Source: Variovorax davisae | GTDB lineage: Bacteria > Pseudomonadota > Gammaproteobacteria > Burkholderiales > Burkholderiaceae_C | Length of the DNA stretch: 64,000 nucleotides | Assembly: GCF_030316845.1 (NCBI RefSeq) | Contig: NZ_JASZYS010000004.1 | Coordinates: 124,001-188,000, forward strand | Reading direction: 5' to 3' | Shown: piece after piece, positions 20,515 through 28,517 of the stretch | Numbering within the stretch: the first letter of the stretch is position 1 | Layout of the letters: every line of letters starts with the position of its first letter | Position numbers and translations under genes: made by a program | The notes under the pieces: model-generated | Told to the model about the DNA's origin: nothing | The model's database searches: none | Seen by the model: the letters and a program-made list of their open reading frames with translations, nothing else

Positions 20515-22020
20515 TCAGCGCTTCTCGCGCGGCGCCTGCGCCTTGACCACCGCGTAGCGCTGCAGCGTCCGCTCGCGGGCCTCGGCATGGTCGACCACCG
20601 GCTTCGGGTAGTTCCGCCCGAGCTCGACGCCGGCGGCCAGCAGCTCGACCGGGCTGGCGGTCCACGGCGCATGGATCGCCGCATCCGACAGTTTCGCCAG
20701 CTGCGGCAGGTAGCGCCGGATGAACTTGCCCTCGGGGTCGAAGCGCTCGCTCTGCGTGATCGGGTTGAAGATCCGGAAGTAGGGCTGGGCGTCGCAGCCG
20801 CTCGAGCTGGCCCACTGCCAGCCCCCGTTGTTCGATGCCAGCTCGAAGTCGTTGAGATGCTGGGCGAAGTAGCGCTCGCCGCGGCGCCAGTCCAGCCCCA
20901 GGTCCTTGCAGAGAAAGCTCGCCACCACCATCCGCAGCCGGTTGTGCATGTAGCCGGTCTGGTTGATCTGGGCCATGGCCGCATCGACCAGCGGATACCC
21001 CGTCCTGCCCTGGCACCAGGCGTCGAACAGCTGGTCGGCATGCTTGCCATGGTGCCACTGGATCCGGTCGTAGTCGGGCTTGAAGCTGCGCGACTCGCCG
21101 CCCTCGGCCACATGCGGGTGGTGGGCCAGGATCTGGAAATAGAAATCGCGCCAGATCAGCTCGCTGAGCCAGGTCGCCGCGCCCGCGTCGCCCTGCAGCG
21201 ACAGCTGGTGCGCCACGCCCGCCAACTGGCGGATCGACACCGTGCCGAAGCGCAGGTGGACCCCCAGGTAGCTCGGGCCGCGCACCGAGGGATAGTCGCG
21301 CGCCGCGTCGTAGCGGTCGATGCGCTGGAAGAAGTCGTCGAACAGGGCGGCGCCGCCCTGGCTGCCGGTCGGGATGTCGAGCTCGGCCAAGTTGCTCTTG
21401 CCGAAGCCGATGTCGGCCAGCGGGGGCACCGGCCCGCGCAGCGCATCGGGCACCGGCGCCAGCGCGTCGGCGTGGCGGCGCACCGGGTAGGGCTTCAGGT
21501 AGAAGGCGTCGACCTTGGCCAGCCAGGCGCGCTTGTAGGGCGTGAACACGCTGTAGGGTTGGCCGGTCTGGGTCAGTACCTCGTCGCGCTCGAAGATGGC
21601 CTGGTCCTTGTAGCTGTGGAAGGCCACGCCGGCATTGGCCAGCGCCCCGAGCACCCGGGCGTCGCGGGCCAGGGCCGCGGGCTCGTCGTCGCGGTTCGCG
21701 AACACCGCCTGGACGTCGAGCTGCCGCGCCAGCGCGGCGATCTCGTCCTCGGCGACCGCATGCCGCACCACCAGCCCCCCGCCCAGGCCGCGCAGCTCGG
21801 CGTCGAGCTCGACCAGCGACTCGCGGATGAATTCCACCCGCCGGTCGACCCGCGGCAGCGGGTCGAGAATGGCGCGGTCGAAGACGAACACGCACACCAC
21901 CTGCCGGCAGCCCCGAAGCGCCTGGTAGAGGGCTGCGTTGTCGTCGACGCGCAGGTCGCGGCGAAACCACATCAGGCCCTTGGGATAGATCTTGTCGACG
22001 GCCAGTAAAATCGGCGGCAT
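20515..22020 (-). CDS. phrB: Deoxyribodipyrimidine photolyase
   Basis: A 501-residue class I CPD photolyase that uses blue light to split pyrimidine dimers. The N-terminal antenna domain opens with MWFRRDLRVDDN. The FAD domain contains YPSVRGPSYLGVHLRFG, the ELIWRDFYFQIL region, TGYPLVDAAM, TGYMHNRLRM, and NNGGWQWASSSGCDAQPYFR, which carries the electron-transfer tryptophans. The ATG at 22020 gives ten extra residues before the usual start, and an in-frame ATG at 21972 is an alternative. With 22020, the start codon overlaps the start codon of divergent yqgE, so the two 5' ends must be mapped together. Confidence 0.95.
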   Translation of the reverse strand: MPPILLAVDKIYPKGLMWFRRDLRVDDNAALYQALRGCRQVVCVFVFDRAILDPLPRVDRRVEFIRESLVELDAELRGLGGGLVVRHAVAEDEIAALARQLDVQAVFANRDDEPAALARDARVLGALANAGVAFHSYKDQAIFERDEVLTQTGQPYSVFTPYKRAWLAKVDAFYLKPYPVRRHADALAPVPDALRGPVPPLADIGFGKSNLAELDIPTGSQGGAALFDDFFQRIDRYDAARDYPSVRGPSYLGVHLRFGTVSIRQLAGVAHQLSLQGDAGAATWLSELIWRDFYFQILAHHPHVAEGGESRSFKPDYDRIQWHHGKHADQLFDAWCQGRTGYPLVDAAMAQINQTGYMHNRLRMVVASFLCKDLGLDWRRGERYFAQHLNDFELASNNGGWQWASSSGCDAQPYFRIFNPITQSERFDPEGKFIRRYLPQLAKLSDAAIHAPWTASPVELLAAGVELGRNYPKPVVDHAEARERTLQRYAVVKAQAPREKR

Positions 22021-22618
22021 GGCCCTCGATTCTGCACGGATGAACCTCACGCATCATTTCCTGATCGCGATGCCGGGTCTGGAAGACAAGGCCTTCAATC
22101 GCAGCGTGGTCTACCTGTGCGAGCACAGCGAGCGCGGCGCGCTCGGGCTGGTCATCAACAAGCCCAGCGACATCAACCTGGGCGTGCTGTTCGAGAAGAT
22201 CGAGCTCCACCTGTCGCGCCCCGAACTCGGCAATGCGCCGGTGTTCCAGGGCGGGCCGGTGCAGACCGAGCGCGGCTTCGTGCTGCACGAGCCGGTCTTC
22301 GCCGATGCCGACAAGCCCAATGAATCGGTCTACGCCTCGACCATGACGATCCCCGGCGGGCTGGAGATGACCACCTCCAAGGATGTGCTGGAGGCGCTGG
22401 CCACCGGCGCCGGCCCGCGCAAGGTACTGGTCTCGCTCGGCTACGCGGCCTGGGGCGAGGGCCAGCTCGAATCCGAACTGGCCGAGAACAGCTGGCTCAC
22501 GGTCGGCGCCGACCCGGCGGTGATCTTCGACACCCCGGTCGAGCAGCGCTACGACAAGGCGCTCTCGCTGCTGGGCCTGCAGGCCTGGACCTTGTCGCCC
22601 GATGCGGGGCACGCATGA
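22019..22618 (+). CDS. yqgE: YqgE/AlgH family protein (DUF179)
   Basis: A 199-residue protein of the UPF0301 family. Conserved features are NLTHHFLIAMPGLED, VVYLCEHSERGALGLVINKP, FQGGPVQTERGFVLH, TTSKDVLEAL and LGYAAWGEGQLE. The biochemical function is unknown; in many proteobacteria it is coupled to ruvX, as here, where the stop overlaps the next ATG (ATGA). Two starts are possible: ATG 22019, used here, or ATG 22040, which matches the E. coli N-terminus exactly. A TAAAAT box at 22006-22011 would make the mRNA leaderless for the first start or give a leader of about 20 bases for the second. Confidence 0.9.
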   Translation: MALDSARMNLTHHFLIAMPGLEDKAFNRSVVYLCEHSERGALGLVINKPSDINLGVLFEKIELHLSRPELGNAPVFQGGPVQTERGFVLHEPVFADADKPNESVYASTMTIPGGLEMTTSKDVLEALATGAGPRKVLVSLGYAAWGEGQLESELAENSWLTVGADPAVIFDTPVEQRYDKALSLLGLQAWTLSPDAGHA

Positions 22619-23052
22619 GCGTTCAGGCGATGCCCGACCGCAACATGCCTTCCCCGCCCGTTCCAGCCCATTTCCAGAGTTTCCTGGCCTTCGACTTCGG
22701 CCAGAAGCGCACCGGCGTTGCCAGCGGCAACCGGCTGCTGCGCAGCGCCACGCCGCAGGCCACCATCAAGGCCGAGGGCGACGCCCGCTTCGCCCAGGTC
22801 GAGGCCCGGATCCGCGAGTGGCAGCCCGATGCGCTGGTGGTCGGCGTACCCTTTCACCCCGACGGCGCGCCGCACGACAACACCCGGGCCGCCCAGCGCT
22901 TCGCCCGCCAGCTGCATGGCCGCTTCCGGCTGCCGGTGTACGAGGTCGACGAACGCTACAGCACCACCGAGGCGCTGGCCGGTGGCGCCCGCGACGCCGA
23001 TGCCGCCTCGGCCTGCATCATCCTTGAACAGTTCCTCAGGAGTCTCCCGTGA
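22615..23052 (+). CDS. ruvX: Pre-16S rRNA nuclease / putative Holliday junction resolvase YqgF
   Basis: A 145-residue RNase H-fold protein. Acidic residues expected at the active site are seen in [26 protein letters not shown] and [15 protein letters not shown]. In E. coli, YqgF is required for 16S rRNA 5' maturation, and it was earlier annotated as a Holliday junction resolvase. The start overlaps the yqgE stop by four bases (ATGA) and the gene overlaps pyrR by four bases (GTGA), so yqgE-ruvX-pyrR form one translationally coupled run. About 15 N-terminal residues before the fold are unusual and may be removed if a later start is used. Confidence 0.92.
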   Translation: MSVQAMPDRNMPSPPVPAHFQSFLAFDFGQKRTGVASGNRLLRSATPQATIKAEGDARFAQVEARIREWQPDALVVGVPFHPDGAPHDNTRAAQRFARQLHGRFRLPVYEVDERYSTTEALAGGARDADAASACIILEQFLRSLP

Positions 23053-23546
23053 ACGCAATCCCCGACGCCGAAGCGCTCTACCTCGAGCTGCTGCGCGGCG
23101 TGCAATCCCTGCTGCGACCCGACACCCGCCTGGTCGGCATCACGTCGGGCGGCGCCTGGCTGGTCGGGCGGCTGCAGAAGGACCTGGGCCTGGCCGGCGC
23201 GCCCGGCATCATCTCCTCGGCCATGCACCGCGACGATTTCGCCCGCCGCGGCCTGGCCGCCAGCGCCCAGACCACGCTGCCCTTCGACGTCAACGGCGCC
23301 GACGTGCTGCTGCTCGACGACGTGCTCTACACCGGCCGCACCATCCGCGCGGTGCTCAACGAGCTGTTCGACTTCGGCCGGCCGGCCTGCGTGCGGCTGG
23401 CAGTGATGATCGACCGCGGCGGCCGCCAACTGCCGGTGGCGGCCGATTTCGCGGCCCAGAAGCTCGAACTGCCCGCCACCCAGCTGCTGGCCCTGGCCCG
23501 CAGCGACACCGGCGCCTTCAGCTTCCAAGTGGAGGAAAACACCTGA
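23049..23546 (+). CDS. pyrR: Bifunctional pyr operon regulator / uracil phosphoribosyltransferase PyrR
   Basis: A 165-residue type I phosphoribosyltransferase. The PRPP-binding motif [13 protein letters not shown] is intact near residues 86-98, and [19 protein letters not shown] matches PyrR. In Bacillus, PyrR binds pyr mRNA and causes attenuation. In proteobacteria the role is less clear and may be mainly the UPRT activity. No attenuator is visible here because the upstream junction with ruvX is a four-base overlap. The GTG start overlaps the ruvX stop, and the TGA overlaps the ATG of pyrB (TGATG). Confidence 0.92.
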   Translation: MNAIPDAEALYLELLRGVQSLLRPDTRLVGITSGGAWLVGRLQKDLGLAGAPGIISSAMHRDDFARRGLAASAQTTLPFDVNGADVLLLDDVLYTGRTIRAVLNELFDFGRPACVRLAVMIDRGGRQLPVAADFAAQKLELPATQLLALARSDTGAFSFQVEENT

Positions 23547-24508
23547 TGCTCTACAAGCGCAACCCCCAACTCAACAAGAACGGCGAGCTGATCCACCTGC
23601 TGTCGATCGAAGGCCTGCCGAAGGACATCGTCACCCACATCCTCGACACCGCGGCCAATTTCACCAGCGTCAGCGACCGCGAGGTCAAGAAGGTGCCGCT
23701 CTTGCGCGGCAAGAGCGTGTTCAACCTGTTCTTCGAGAACTCGACCCGCACCCGCACCACCTTCGAGATCGCGGCCAAGCGGCTGTCGGCCGACGTCATC
23801 AACCTCGACATCGCGCGCTCCTCGGCCACCAAGGGCGAGTCGCTGCTCGACACCATCGCCAACCTGAGCGCGATGGCGGCCGACCTGTTCGTGGTGCGGC
23901 ACAGCGAGTCGGGCGCGCCTTACCTGATCGCGCAGCACGTGGCGCCCCACGTGCACGTGGTGAACGCGGGCGACGGGCGGCATGCGCACCCGACGCAGGG
24001 CCTGCTCGATATGTACACGATCAGGCACTACAAGAAGGATTTCTCGAATCTCACGGTGGCGATCGTCGGCGACGTGCTGCATTCGCGCGTGGCGCGCTCC
24101 GACATCCACGGGCTCACCACGCTGGGCTGCGCCGAAGTGCGCGTGGTCGGCCCCAAGACCCTGGTGCCGAGCGACATGGCGCAGATGGGCGTGCGCGTGT
24201 GCCACACGCTCGAAGAGGGCATCAAGGACTGCGACGTGATCATCATGCTGCGGCTGCAGAACGAGCGCATGAGCGGCGCGCTGCTGCCGTCGTCGCAGGA
24301 GTTCTTCAAGACCTTCGGCCTCACGCCCGAGAAGCTGCAGCTGGCCAAGCCGGATGCGATCGTGATGCACCCGGGTCCGATCAACCGCGGCGTCGAGATC
24401 GACTCGGCGGTGGTCGACGGCCGGCAGAGCGTGATCCTGCCGCAGGTCACTTTCGGTATCGCGGTCCGAATGGCCGTCATGAGCATCGTCGCAGGTAACG
24501 AAGCATGA
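23546..24508 (+). CDS. pyrB: Aspartate carbamoyltransferase catalytic subunit
   Basis: A 320-residue enzyme that condenses carbamoyl phosphate and aspartate in pyrimidine synthesis. The carbamoyl-phosphate loop reads [13 protein letters not shown] and the adjacent [11 protein letters not shown] segment is intact. [13 protein letters not shown] and [11 protein letters not shown] are also present. No pyrI regulatory gene accompanies it. The next gene encodes an inactive dihydroorotase homologue, so this is the PyrB-PyrC' class of ATCase known from Pseudomonas, in which the dead dihydroorotase is needed to build the dodecameric holoenzyme. The start overlaps the pyrR stop and the end overlaps pyrC' by four bases. 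Confidence 0.96.
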   Translation: MLYKRNPQLNKNGELIHLLSIEGLPKDIVTHILDTAANFTSVSDREVKKVPLLRGKSVFNLFFENSTRTRTTFEIAAKRLSADVINLDIARSSATKGESLLDTIANLSAMAADLFVVRHSESGAPYLIAQHVAPHVHVVNAGDGRHAHPTQGLLDMYTIRHYKKDFSNLTVAIVGDVLHSRVARSDIHGLTTLGCAEVRVVGPKTLVPSDMAQMGVRVCHTLEEGIKDCDVIIMLRLQNERMSGALLPSSQEFFKTFGLTPEKLQLAKPDAIVMHPGPINRGVEIDSAVVDGRQSVILPQVTFGIAVRMAVMSIVAGNEA

Positions 24509-25779
24509 GCAACATCCTGATCATCAACGGCCGCGTGCTGGACCCGGCCTCCGGCCTCGACCGCCAGGCCGACATTGCGATCGCCGACGGCCTGGTGCAG
24601 GCCGTCGGCGCTGTCTCGCCCGAGTTCCGGGCCGAGCGCACGGTCGATGCCCAGGGCTGCCTGGTCGTGCCCGGCCTGGTCGACCTGGCGGCGCGGCTGC
24701 GCGAGCCCGGCTACGAGCACGAGGGCATGCTCGAGAGCGAGATGGGCGCGGCGGTGGCCGGCGGCGTCACCAGCCTGGTCTGTCCGCCCGACACCGACCC
24801 GGTGCTCGACGAGCCTGGCCTGGTCGAGATGCTCAAGTTCCGGGCCGAGAAGATGCAGCGCGCGCGCCTGTTCCCGCTCGGCGCGCTGACACGCGGGCTG
24901 GCCGGCGAGGTGCTGACCGAGATGGCCGAGCTGACCGAGGCCGGCTGCATCGGCTTCGGCCAGGCCGAGGTGCCGCTCGGCAACACCCAGGTGCTGCAGC
25001 GCGCGCTGCAGTACGCGAGCACCTTCGGCTACACCGTGTGGCTGCGCCCGCAGGAACGCGACCTCGGCCGCGGCGTCGCCGCCAGCGGGCCGCTGGCGAC
25101 CCGGCTCGGCCTGGCGGGCGTGCCGGTGGCGGCCGAGACCATCGCGATCTTCACCATCGTCGAGCTGATGCGAAGCACCGGCGCGCGGGTCCACCTGTGC
25201 CGGCTGTCGAGCGCGGCCGGGGTGGCGCAGGTGCGTGCAGCCAAGGCCGAGGGCCTGCCGCTCACTTGCGACGTCAGCATCAATTCGCTGCACCTGGCCG
25301 ACACCGACATCGGCTTCTTCGACAGCCGCGCCCGCCTCAGCCCGCCGCTGCGCCAGCAACGCGACCGCGATGCGCTGTCGGCCGGGCTGGCCGACGGCAC
25401 CATCGACGCGCTGGTGTCCGACCACACGCCGGTCGAGGCCGACGCCAAGACCCTGCCCTTCGCCGAGAGCGAGGCCGGGGCCACCGGCCTCGAGCTGCTG
25501 CTGCCGCTGGCGCTGCAGTGGGGCGAGCAGAGCGGTGCCGGACTGCAGCGCGCGATCGAGGTCGTCACGGCGGCACCGGCGCGGCTGCTGGCCGCCGCGG
25601 GCGTCGGTCGCCTGGCCGCAGGCAGCGCCGCCGACCTCTGCGTGGTCGACCCGGCGCACGAGTGGCAGGTCCGGCCCGAAGCGCTGAAGAGCCAGGGCAA
25701 GCACACGCCCTTCGGCGACTACGCCATGCGCGGGCGGGCCCGGCACACGCTGGTCGGCGGCCGGGTGGTGCACGGCTGA
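24505..25779 (+). CDS. pyrX: Dihydroorotase-like subunit PyrC' lacking metal ligands
   Basis: A 424-residue amidohydrolase homologue. Active dihydroorotases have an HxH metal motif (DLHVHLREPG), whereas here the equivalent segment reads [10 protein letters not shown], with no His in the pair. The histidines expected after the TCEVTPHH segment are also replaced ([11 protein letters not shown]). SDHTPVE is retained. It is therefore predicted to be catalytically dead and to act as the structural partner of PyrB, as shown for Pseudomonas pyrBC'. A separate active dihydroorotase must be encoded elsewhere. It overlaps pyrB by four bases and its TGA overlaps the plsC ATG by one base. Confidence 0.93.
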   Translation: MSNILIINGRVLDPASGLDRQADIAIADGLVQAVGAVSPEFRAERTVDAQGCLVVPGLVDLAARLREPGYEHEGMLESEMGAAVAGGVTSLVCPPDTDPVLDEPGLVEMLKFRAEKMQRARLFPLGALTRGLAGEVLTEMAELTEAGCIGFGQAEVPLGNTQVLQRALQYASTFGYTVWLRPQERDLGRGVAASGPLATRLGLAGVPVAAETIAIFTIVELMRSTGARVHLCRLSSAAGVAQVRAAKAEGLPLTCDVSINSLHLADTDIGFFDSRARLSPPLRQQRDRDALSAGLADGTIDALVSDHTPVEADAKTLPFAESEAGATGLELLLPLALQWGEQSGAGLQRAIEVVTAAPARLLAAAGVGRLAAGSAADLCVVDPAHEWQVRPEALKSQGKHTPFGDYAMRGRARHTLVGGRVVHG

Positions 25780-26522
25780 TGCAGTCGCTCTCCGCCGGCT
25801 GGCGGCTGCTGCGTGCGATCGCGCACATGCTGTCGGGCTGGGGGACCATCCGTTTCCGGTTCGGGCGCCTGTCGCCGGCCGAGCGTGCGCAGCGCGTCCA
25901 GCAATGGGCCGAGCGCATGCTCAACATCATGGGCATCCGGCTCACGGTGCATGGCACGCCGCCCGCGCACGGGCCGGTGCTGGTGGTGTGCAACCACCTG
26001 TCGTGGCTCGACATCCTGGCGATCCACGCCGCGCGCCACGTGCGCTTCGTCTCCAAGGAAAGCGTGCGCCGCTGGCCGGTGATCGGCACCCTGTCGACCG
26101 GGGCCGGCACGCTCTACATCGAGCGCGAGCGCCGGCGCGACGCGGTGCGGGTGGTGCACCACATGACCGAGGCGCTGCGCGCGGGCGACATCATCGCGGT
26201 CTTCCCCGAAGGCACGACCAGCGACGGCCACGGCCTGCTGCCCTTCCATGCGAACCTGCTGCAGGCGGCGATCTCGGCCGGGGCGCCGGTGCAGCCGGCG
26301 GCGCTGCGCTTCGCCGATGCGGCCAGCGGCCAGAACAGCGATGCGCCGCGCTACGTGGACGACGACAACCTGCTCGCTTCGCTGTGGAACACGCTGAAGG
26401 CGCCGCCGCTGCTGGCGATCGTGCATTTCGGCGAGCCCCAGCCGTCGATGGGGCGCGATCGCCGGGGGTGGGCGAAGTCCCTGCACGCCGACGTCCAGTC
26501 GCTGCGCCGCGAACTCCGGTAG
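25779..26522 (+). CDS. plsC: 1-acyl-sn-glycerol-3-phosphate acyltransferase family protein
   Basis: A 247-residue PlsC-type acyltransferase. The catalytic NHxxxxD motif is NHLSWLD at residues 72-78, and the phosphate-binding FPEGTTSDG motif lies near residue 147. An amphipathic or weakly hydrophobic N-terminus probably binds the inner membrane. It transfers an acyl group to lysophosphatidate in phospholipid synthesis or to a related lipid. The start codon overlaps the stop of the pyrC'-like gene (TGATG), making it the last gene of the yqgE-to-plsC run. A paralogue for another lipid, such as ornithine lipid, cannot be excluded. Confidence 0.9.
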   Translation: MQSLSAGWRLLRAIAHMLSGWGTIRFRFGRLSPAERAQRVQQWAERMLNIMGIRLTVHGTPPAHGPVLVVCNHLSWLDILAIHAARHVRFVSKESVRRWPVIGTLSTGAGTLYIERERRRDAVRVVHHMTEALRAGDIIAVFPEGTTSDGHGLLPFHANLLQAAISAGAPVQPAALRFADAASGQNSDAPRYVDDDNLLASLWNTLKAPPLLAIVHFGEPQPSMGRDRRGWAKSLHADVQSLRRELR

Positions 26523-26542
26523 CCTGCGCGGGCCCGCCGCCC

Positions 26543-26573
26543 AAAAAAAAGGCAGCACCCCGAGGGGTGCTGC
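26543..26573 (-). terminator. Rho-independent terminator for the minus strand
   Basis: A perfect 10-bp stem (GCAGCACCCC / GGGGTGCTGC) with a two-base centre is flanked by eight A residues, which read as a T-run on the minus strand. It lies 38 bases beyond the stop of the 25-residue peptide gene and ends the transcript coming from the NadM-Nudix side. Confidence 0.85.
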
Positions 26574-26611
26574 GCAACGGCGCCGGGGGCGCCGGGAGGA
26601 GGAATCGTCGT

Positions 26612-26689
26612 TCAGAGAATCCCGAAAACCTTCAGTCCGATGATCACGACGAGCGGCACGCCGCAGAGCCAGAGGACGATGCTTTTCAT
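26612..26689 (-). CDS. 25-residue hydrophobic peptide
   Basis: A short open frame reads MKSIVLWLCGVPLVVIIGLK and then five more residues (VFGIL). It is preceded by a good Shine-Dalgarno sequence (GGAG, seven-base spacing) and followed 38 bases later by a strong intrinsic terminator on the same strand. The peptide is a single predicted transmembrane helix with a Lys near each end. It lies 93 bases downstream of the NadM-Nudix gene in the same orientation and may be its last cistron or have its own promoter. The function is unknown. The combination of ribosome site, length, hydrophobicity and terminator argues that it is real. Confidence 0.6.
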   Translation of the reverse strand: MKSIVLWLCGVPLVVIIGLKVFGIL

Positions 26690-26782
26690 GAGGGGTCTCC
26701 AGTAGATGTCAGTGCTTGCACCTTAGGCGCGCGAATGCACGCCGGGTGCCGGAGAAATCAATGGGAGCGCGTGGGCGCTTGC

Positions 26783-27853
26783 CTACAGGGCCGGCGGCGT
26801 CAGGTCCAGGTAGTGGTCGAGCATCTGGAAATGGTCGTCCAGGAAGCGGTCTTCCAGCGCGGCCAGCGCGCCGATCGGCGTCCAGTGGGCGGCGGCGGCG
26901 TCGTCGTCGGCCCGCAGCCCCGGCAGTTCGCGCTCTCCCAGGTCGAAGAAATGGCCGTGGGTGATGGTGCGGCCGCGCGCGCTGCGGTCCGGGCGGTCGA
27001 ACACGTCGGTGGCCTTCAGGCAGGCGCGCAGGGTGGCCTGCGGCAGCGCCAGGTGCGTTTCTTCCTCGAGTTCGCGCAGGGCCGCCTGCCGTGTGGTTTC
27101 GCGCTGTTCCAGGAAGCCGCCCGGCACCGCGAACAGGCCCTTGCCGGGCGCCTGTCCGCGGCGGATCAGGAGCACGTGGCCCGCGCACTTGACGACGCAG
27201 TCGACCGTCACCAGGACCGGCGGGTAGGGCGCCGAGGCCCATGACGCCTCGTAGGCCCGCAACAGCGCGGCTTCCTGCGCCAGGGCCTCGAAATGCGGCG
27301 CGGCGCGCCAGGCCCGCAGGAAGTCGAGGGTGGCCGGCGGCAGCTCACCGGCGAGCGCGGCCAGGGCCTCGGCCGGCGAGGCGAACAGCGCGTCGCGCAT
27401 GAGGCTGGCCCGGCGGACCGGCACGCCGGCCGCCCGCAGCAGCGTCCACTCCGGGAAGGCGTCGAGGTACTCGCGCGTGGCGTCCCGCGCGTGGCCGACC
27501 AGCGTCAGCCTGGGCGCCGGGGCCGCCTCGGCGCCCCCCAGCGCGTGCGCGACGGCCTGGCGCACGTCCGCCAGCCAGCGGGCCTCGACGAAGCGATCGC
27601 GCACCGGCACGCAGTGCAGCCGCCCGCGCTGCGCTTCGGGCAGCGCCAGCCGGATCATCTCGGCGCGTTCCTGCCAGCTGAAGGGATGCTTGGGCGAGCG
27701 GGCCTGGAACGCCGAGCCGATCACCACGACCACGCGCGGCGCGGCTTCGAGCGCCCGCCTGACCAGCGAGAGATGGCCGTCGTGAAAGGGCTGGAAGCGG
27801 CCGATGACGACCGCGGCGTCCGATGAATTGTGAGTGTGCACTGCGTTGGCCAT
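26783..27853 (-). CDS. Bifunctional NMN adenylyltransferase / Nudix hydrolase
   Basis: A 356-residue fusion. The N-terminal half is a NadM-type nucleotidyltransferase with GRFQPFHDGH at residues 18-27 (the HxGH motif) and the C-terminal nucleotide-binding region GSAFQARSPKHPFSW. The C-terminal half is a Nudix domain with the box GGFLEQRETTRQAALRELEE near residues 245-264; the Gly usually found near its end is replaced. Known fusions of this type (Synechocystis, Francisella) make NAD from NMN and hydrolyse ADP-ribose. The start at 27853 gives MANAVHTH. It diverges from a small secreted protein gene. Confidence 0.92.
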   Translation of the reverse strand: MANAVHTHNSSDAAVVIGRFQPFHDGHLSLVRRALEAAPRVVVVIGSAFQARSPKHPFSWQERAEMIRLALPEAQRGRLHCVPVRDRFVEARWLADVRQAVAHALGGAEAAPAPRLTLVGHARDATREYLDAFPEWTLLRAAGVPVRRASLMRDALFASPAEALAALAGELPPATLDFLRAWRAAPHFEALAQEAALLRAYEASWASAPYPPVLVTVDCVVKCAGHVLLIRRGQAPGKGLFAVPGGFLEQRETTRQAALRELEEETHLALPQATLRACLKATDVFDRPDRSARGRTITHGHFFDLGERELPGLRADDDAAAAHWTPIGALAALEDRFLDDHFQMLDHYLDLTPPAL

Positions 27854-27942
27854 TGCTTCAAATGCTTGTATCCAGCAGGCGATCATCGCCTTATGCTGCC
27901 GCTGGATCGTCTATTTCAAATCCTTACTCACCAAGGAACCCC

Positions 27943-28251
27943 ATGAGCAAAACCCTCGCCCTCCTGATCGCCGGCTTCTTCGCCGCGGGCGCCTGCGCGC
28001 AAGCCCCCAAGGGCGCTTCGTCGGAAGCCGCGCCGATCATGAACAGCAAGCCCCAGGAGCGCGCGGAGGCCAAGGTCGAGGCCCGGCCCCAGGGCAAGGT
28101 CAAGGCAGCGGGCGGCGACACCTTGAACACGGCCGAGAGCGGCGCCATCGGCACCGGCAAGTCGGCGGCGGCCGGTCAGAAGCGGGAAGCGACGCGCAAT
28201 GCGAAGCATCCGAACCGCAAGCTGAACCCGCAGGGCGGCACGCCGAACTGA
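27943..28251 (+). CDS. Small secreted Lys/Ala-rich protein of unknown function
   Basis: A 102-residue protein with a typical signal peptide (MSKTLALLIAGFFAAGACA, probable cleavage before QAPKG at about residue 20). The mature part is low-complexity, rich in Ala, Lys, Gly and Pro, highly basic, and has no recognisable domain. AAGQKREATRNAKHPNRK near the C-terminus is strongly cationic. It is probably a periplasmic or secreted disordered protein. It is monocistronic, bounded upstream by the divergent NadM-Nudix gene and downstream by a GC-rich hairpin. Confidence 0.65.
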   Translation: MSKTLALLIAGFFAAGACAQAPKGASSEAAPIMNSKPQERAEAKVEARPQGKVKAAGGDTLNTAESGAIGTGKSAAAGQKREATRNAKHPNRKLNPQGGTPN

Positions 28252-28262
28252 GCGGCAGCGGC

Positions 28263-28285
28263 GGCGCCGCCGGGCGGGCGGCGCC
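28263..28285. terminator. Perfect 9-bp GC hairpin
   Basis: GGCGCCGCC and GGCGGCGCC form a perfect stem around a five-base loop. It lies 11 bases after the stop of the small secreted protein gene and directly after a short minus-strand open frame. There is no T-tract on either strand, so its strength as a terminator is uncertain. Confidence 0.45.
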
Positions 28286-28393
28286 TCAACAGAACATGAA
28301 AGCCAGGATGGCGGCATCATCCGCCCAGTTCAGCAGCGCATAGCCGGCCAACCTGTAGGCCAGCACGGTCGCTTGGTTGATCAGGTCCTGCAT
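28286..28393 (-). CDS. Possible 35-residue peptide
   Basis: An open frame downstream of the tRNA-Arg gene on the same strand encodes MQDLINQATVLAYRLAGYAL followed by 15 residues ending in AILAFMFC. The stop codon abuts a perfect 9-bp hairpin. The peptide is amphipathic to hydrophobic. There is no clear Shine-Dalgarno sequence and no family is recognised, so this is a weak call supported mainly by amino-acid composition and the terminator-like structure. Confidence 0.3.
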   Translation of the reverse strand: MQDLINQATVLAYRLAGYALLNWADDAAILAFMFC

Positions 28394-28415
28394 GGTGGAG
28401 GGGGGCGGTCTTGGC

Positions 28416-28490
28416 TGGTGCCCTCGACAGGAATCGAACCTGTATCTGAGTCTTAGGAGGACCCCGTTCTATCCATTGAACTACGAGGAC
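28416..28490 (-). tRNA. tRNA-Arg (anticodon CCT)
   Basis: A full cloverleaf can be drawn: acceptor stem GTCCTCG / CGAGGGC, anticodon stem GGGTC / GACTC closing the seven-base loop CTCCTAA with anticodon CCT, and a T-loop TTCGATTC. The genomic sequence encodes the 3' CCA end. It reads AGG codons. The gene is solitary, and no integrase or duplicated 3' end was found nearby. Confidence 0.97.
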
Positions 28491-28517
28491 GAGCGCGCCC
28501 GAACTTTAACAGTTCGG

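Noticed and set aside
28416..28490. tRNA-Arg(CCT) as an attachment site for an integrated element
   Set aside because: No integrase, no duplicated tRNA 3' end and no drop in GC or phage-like gene nearby.
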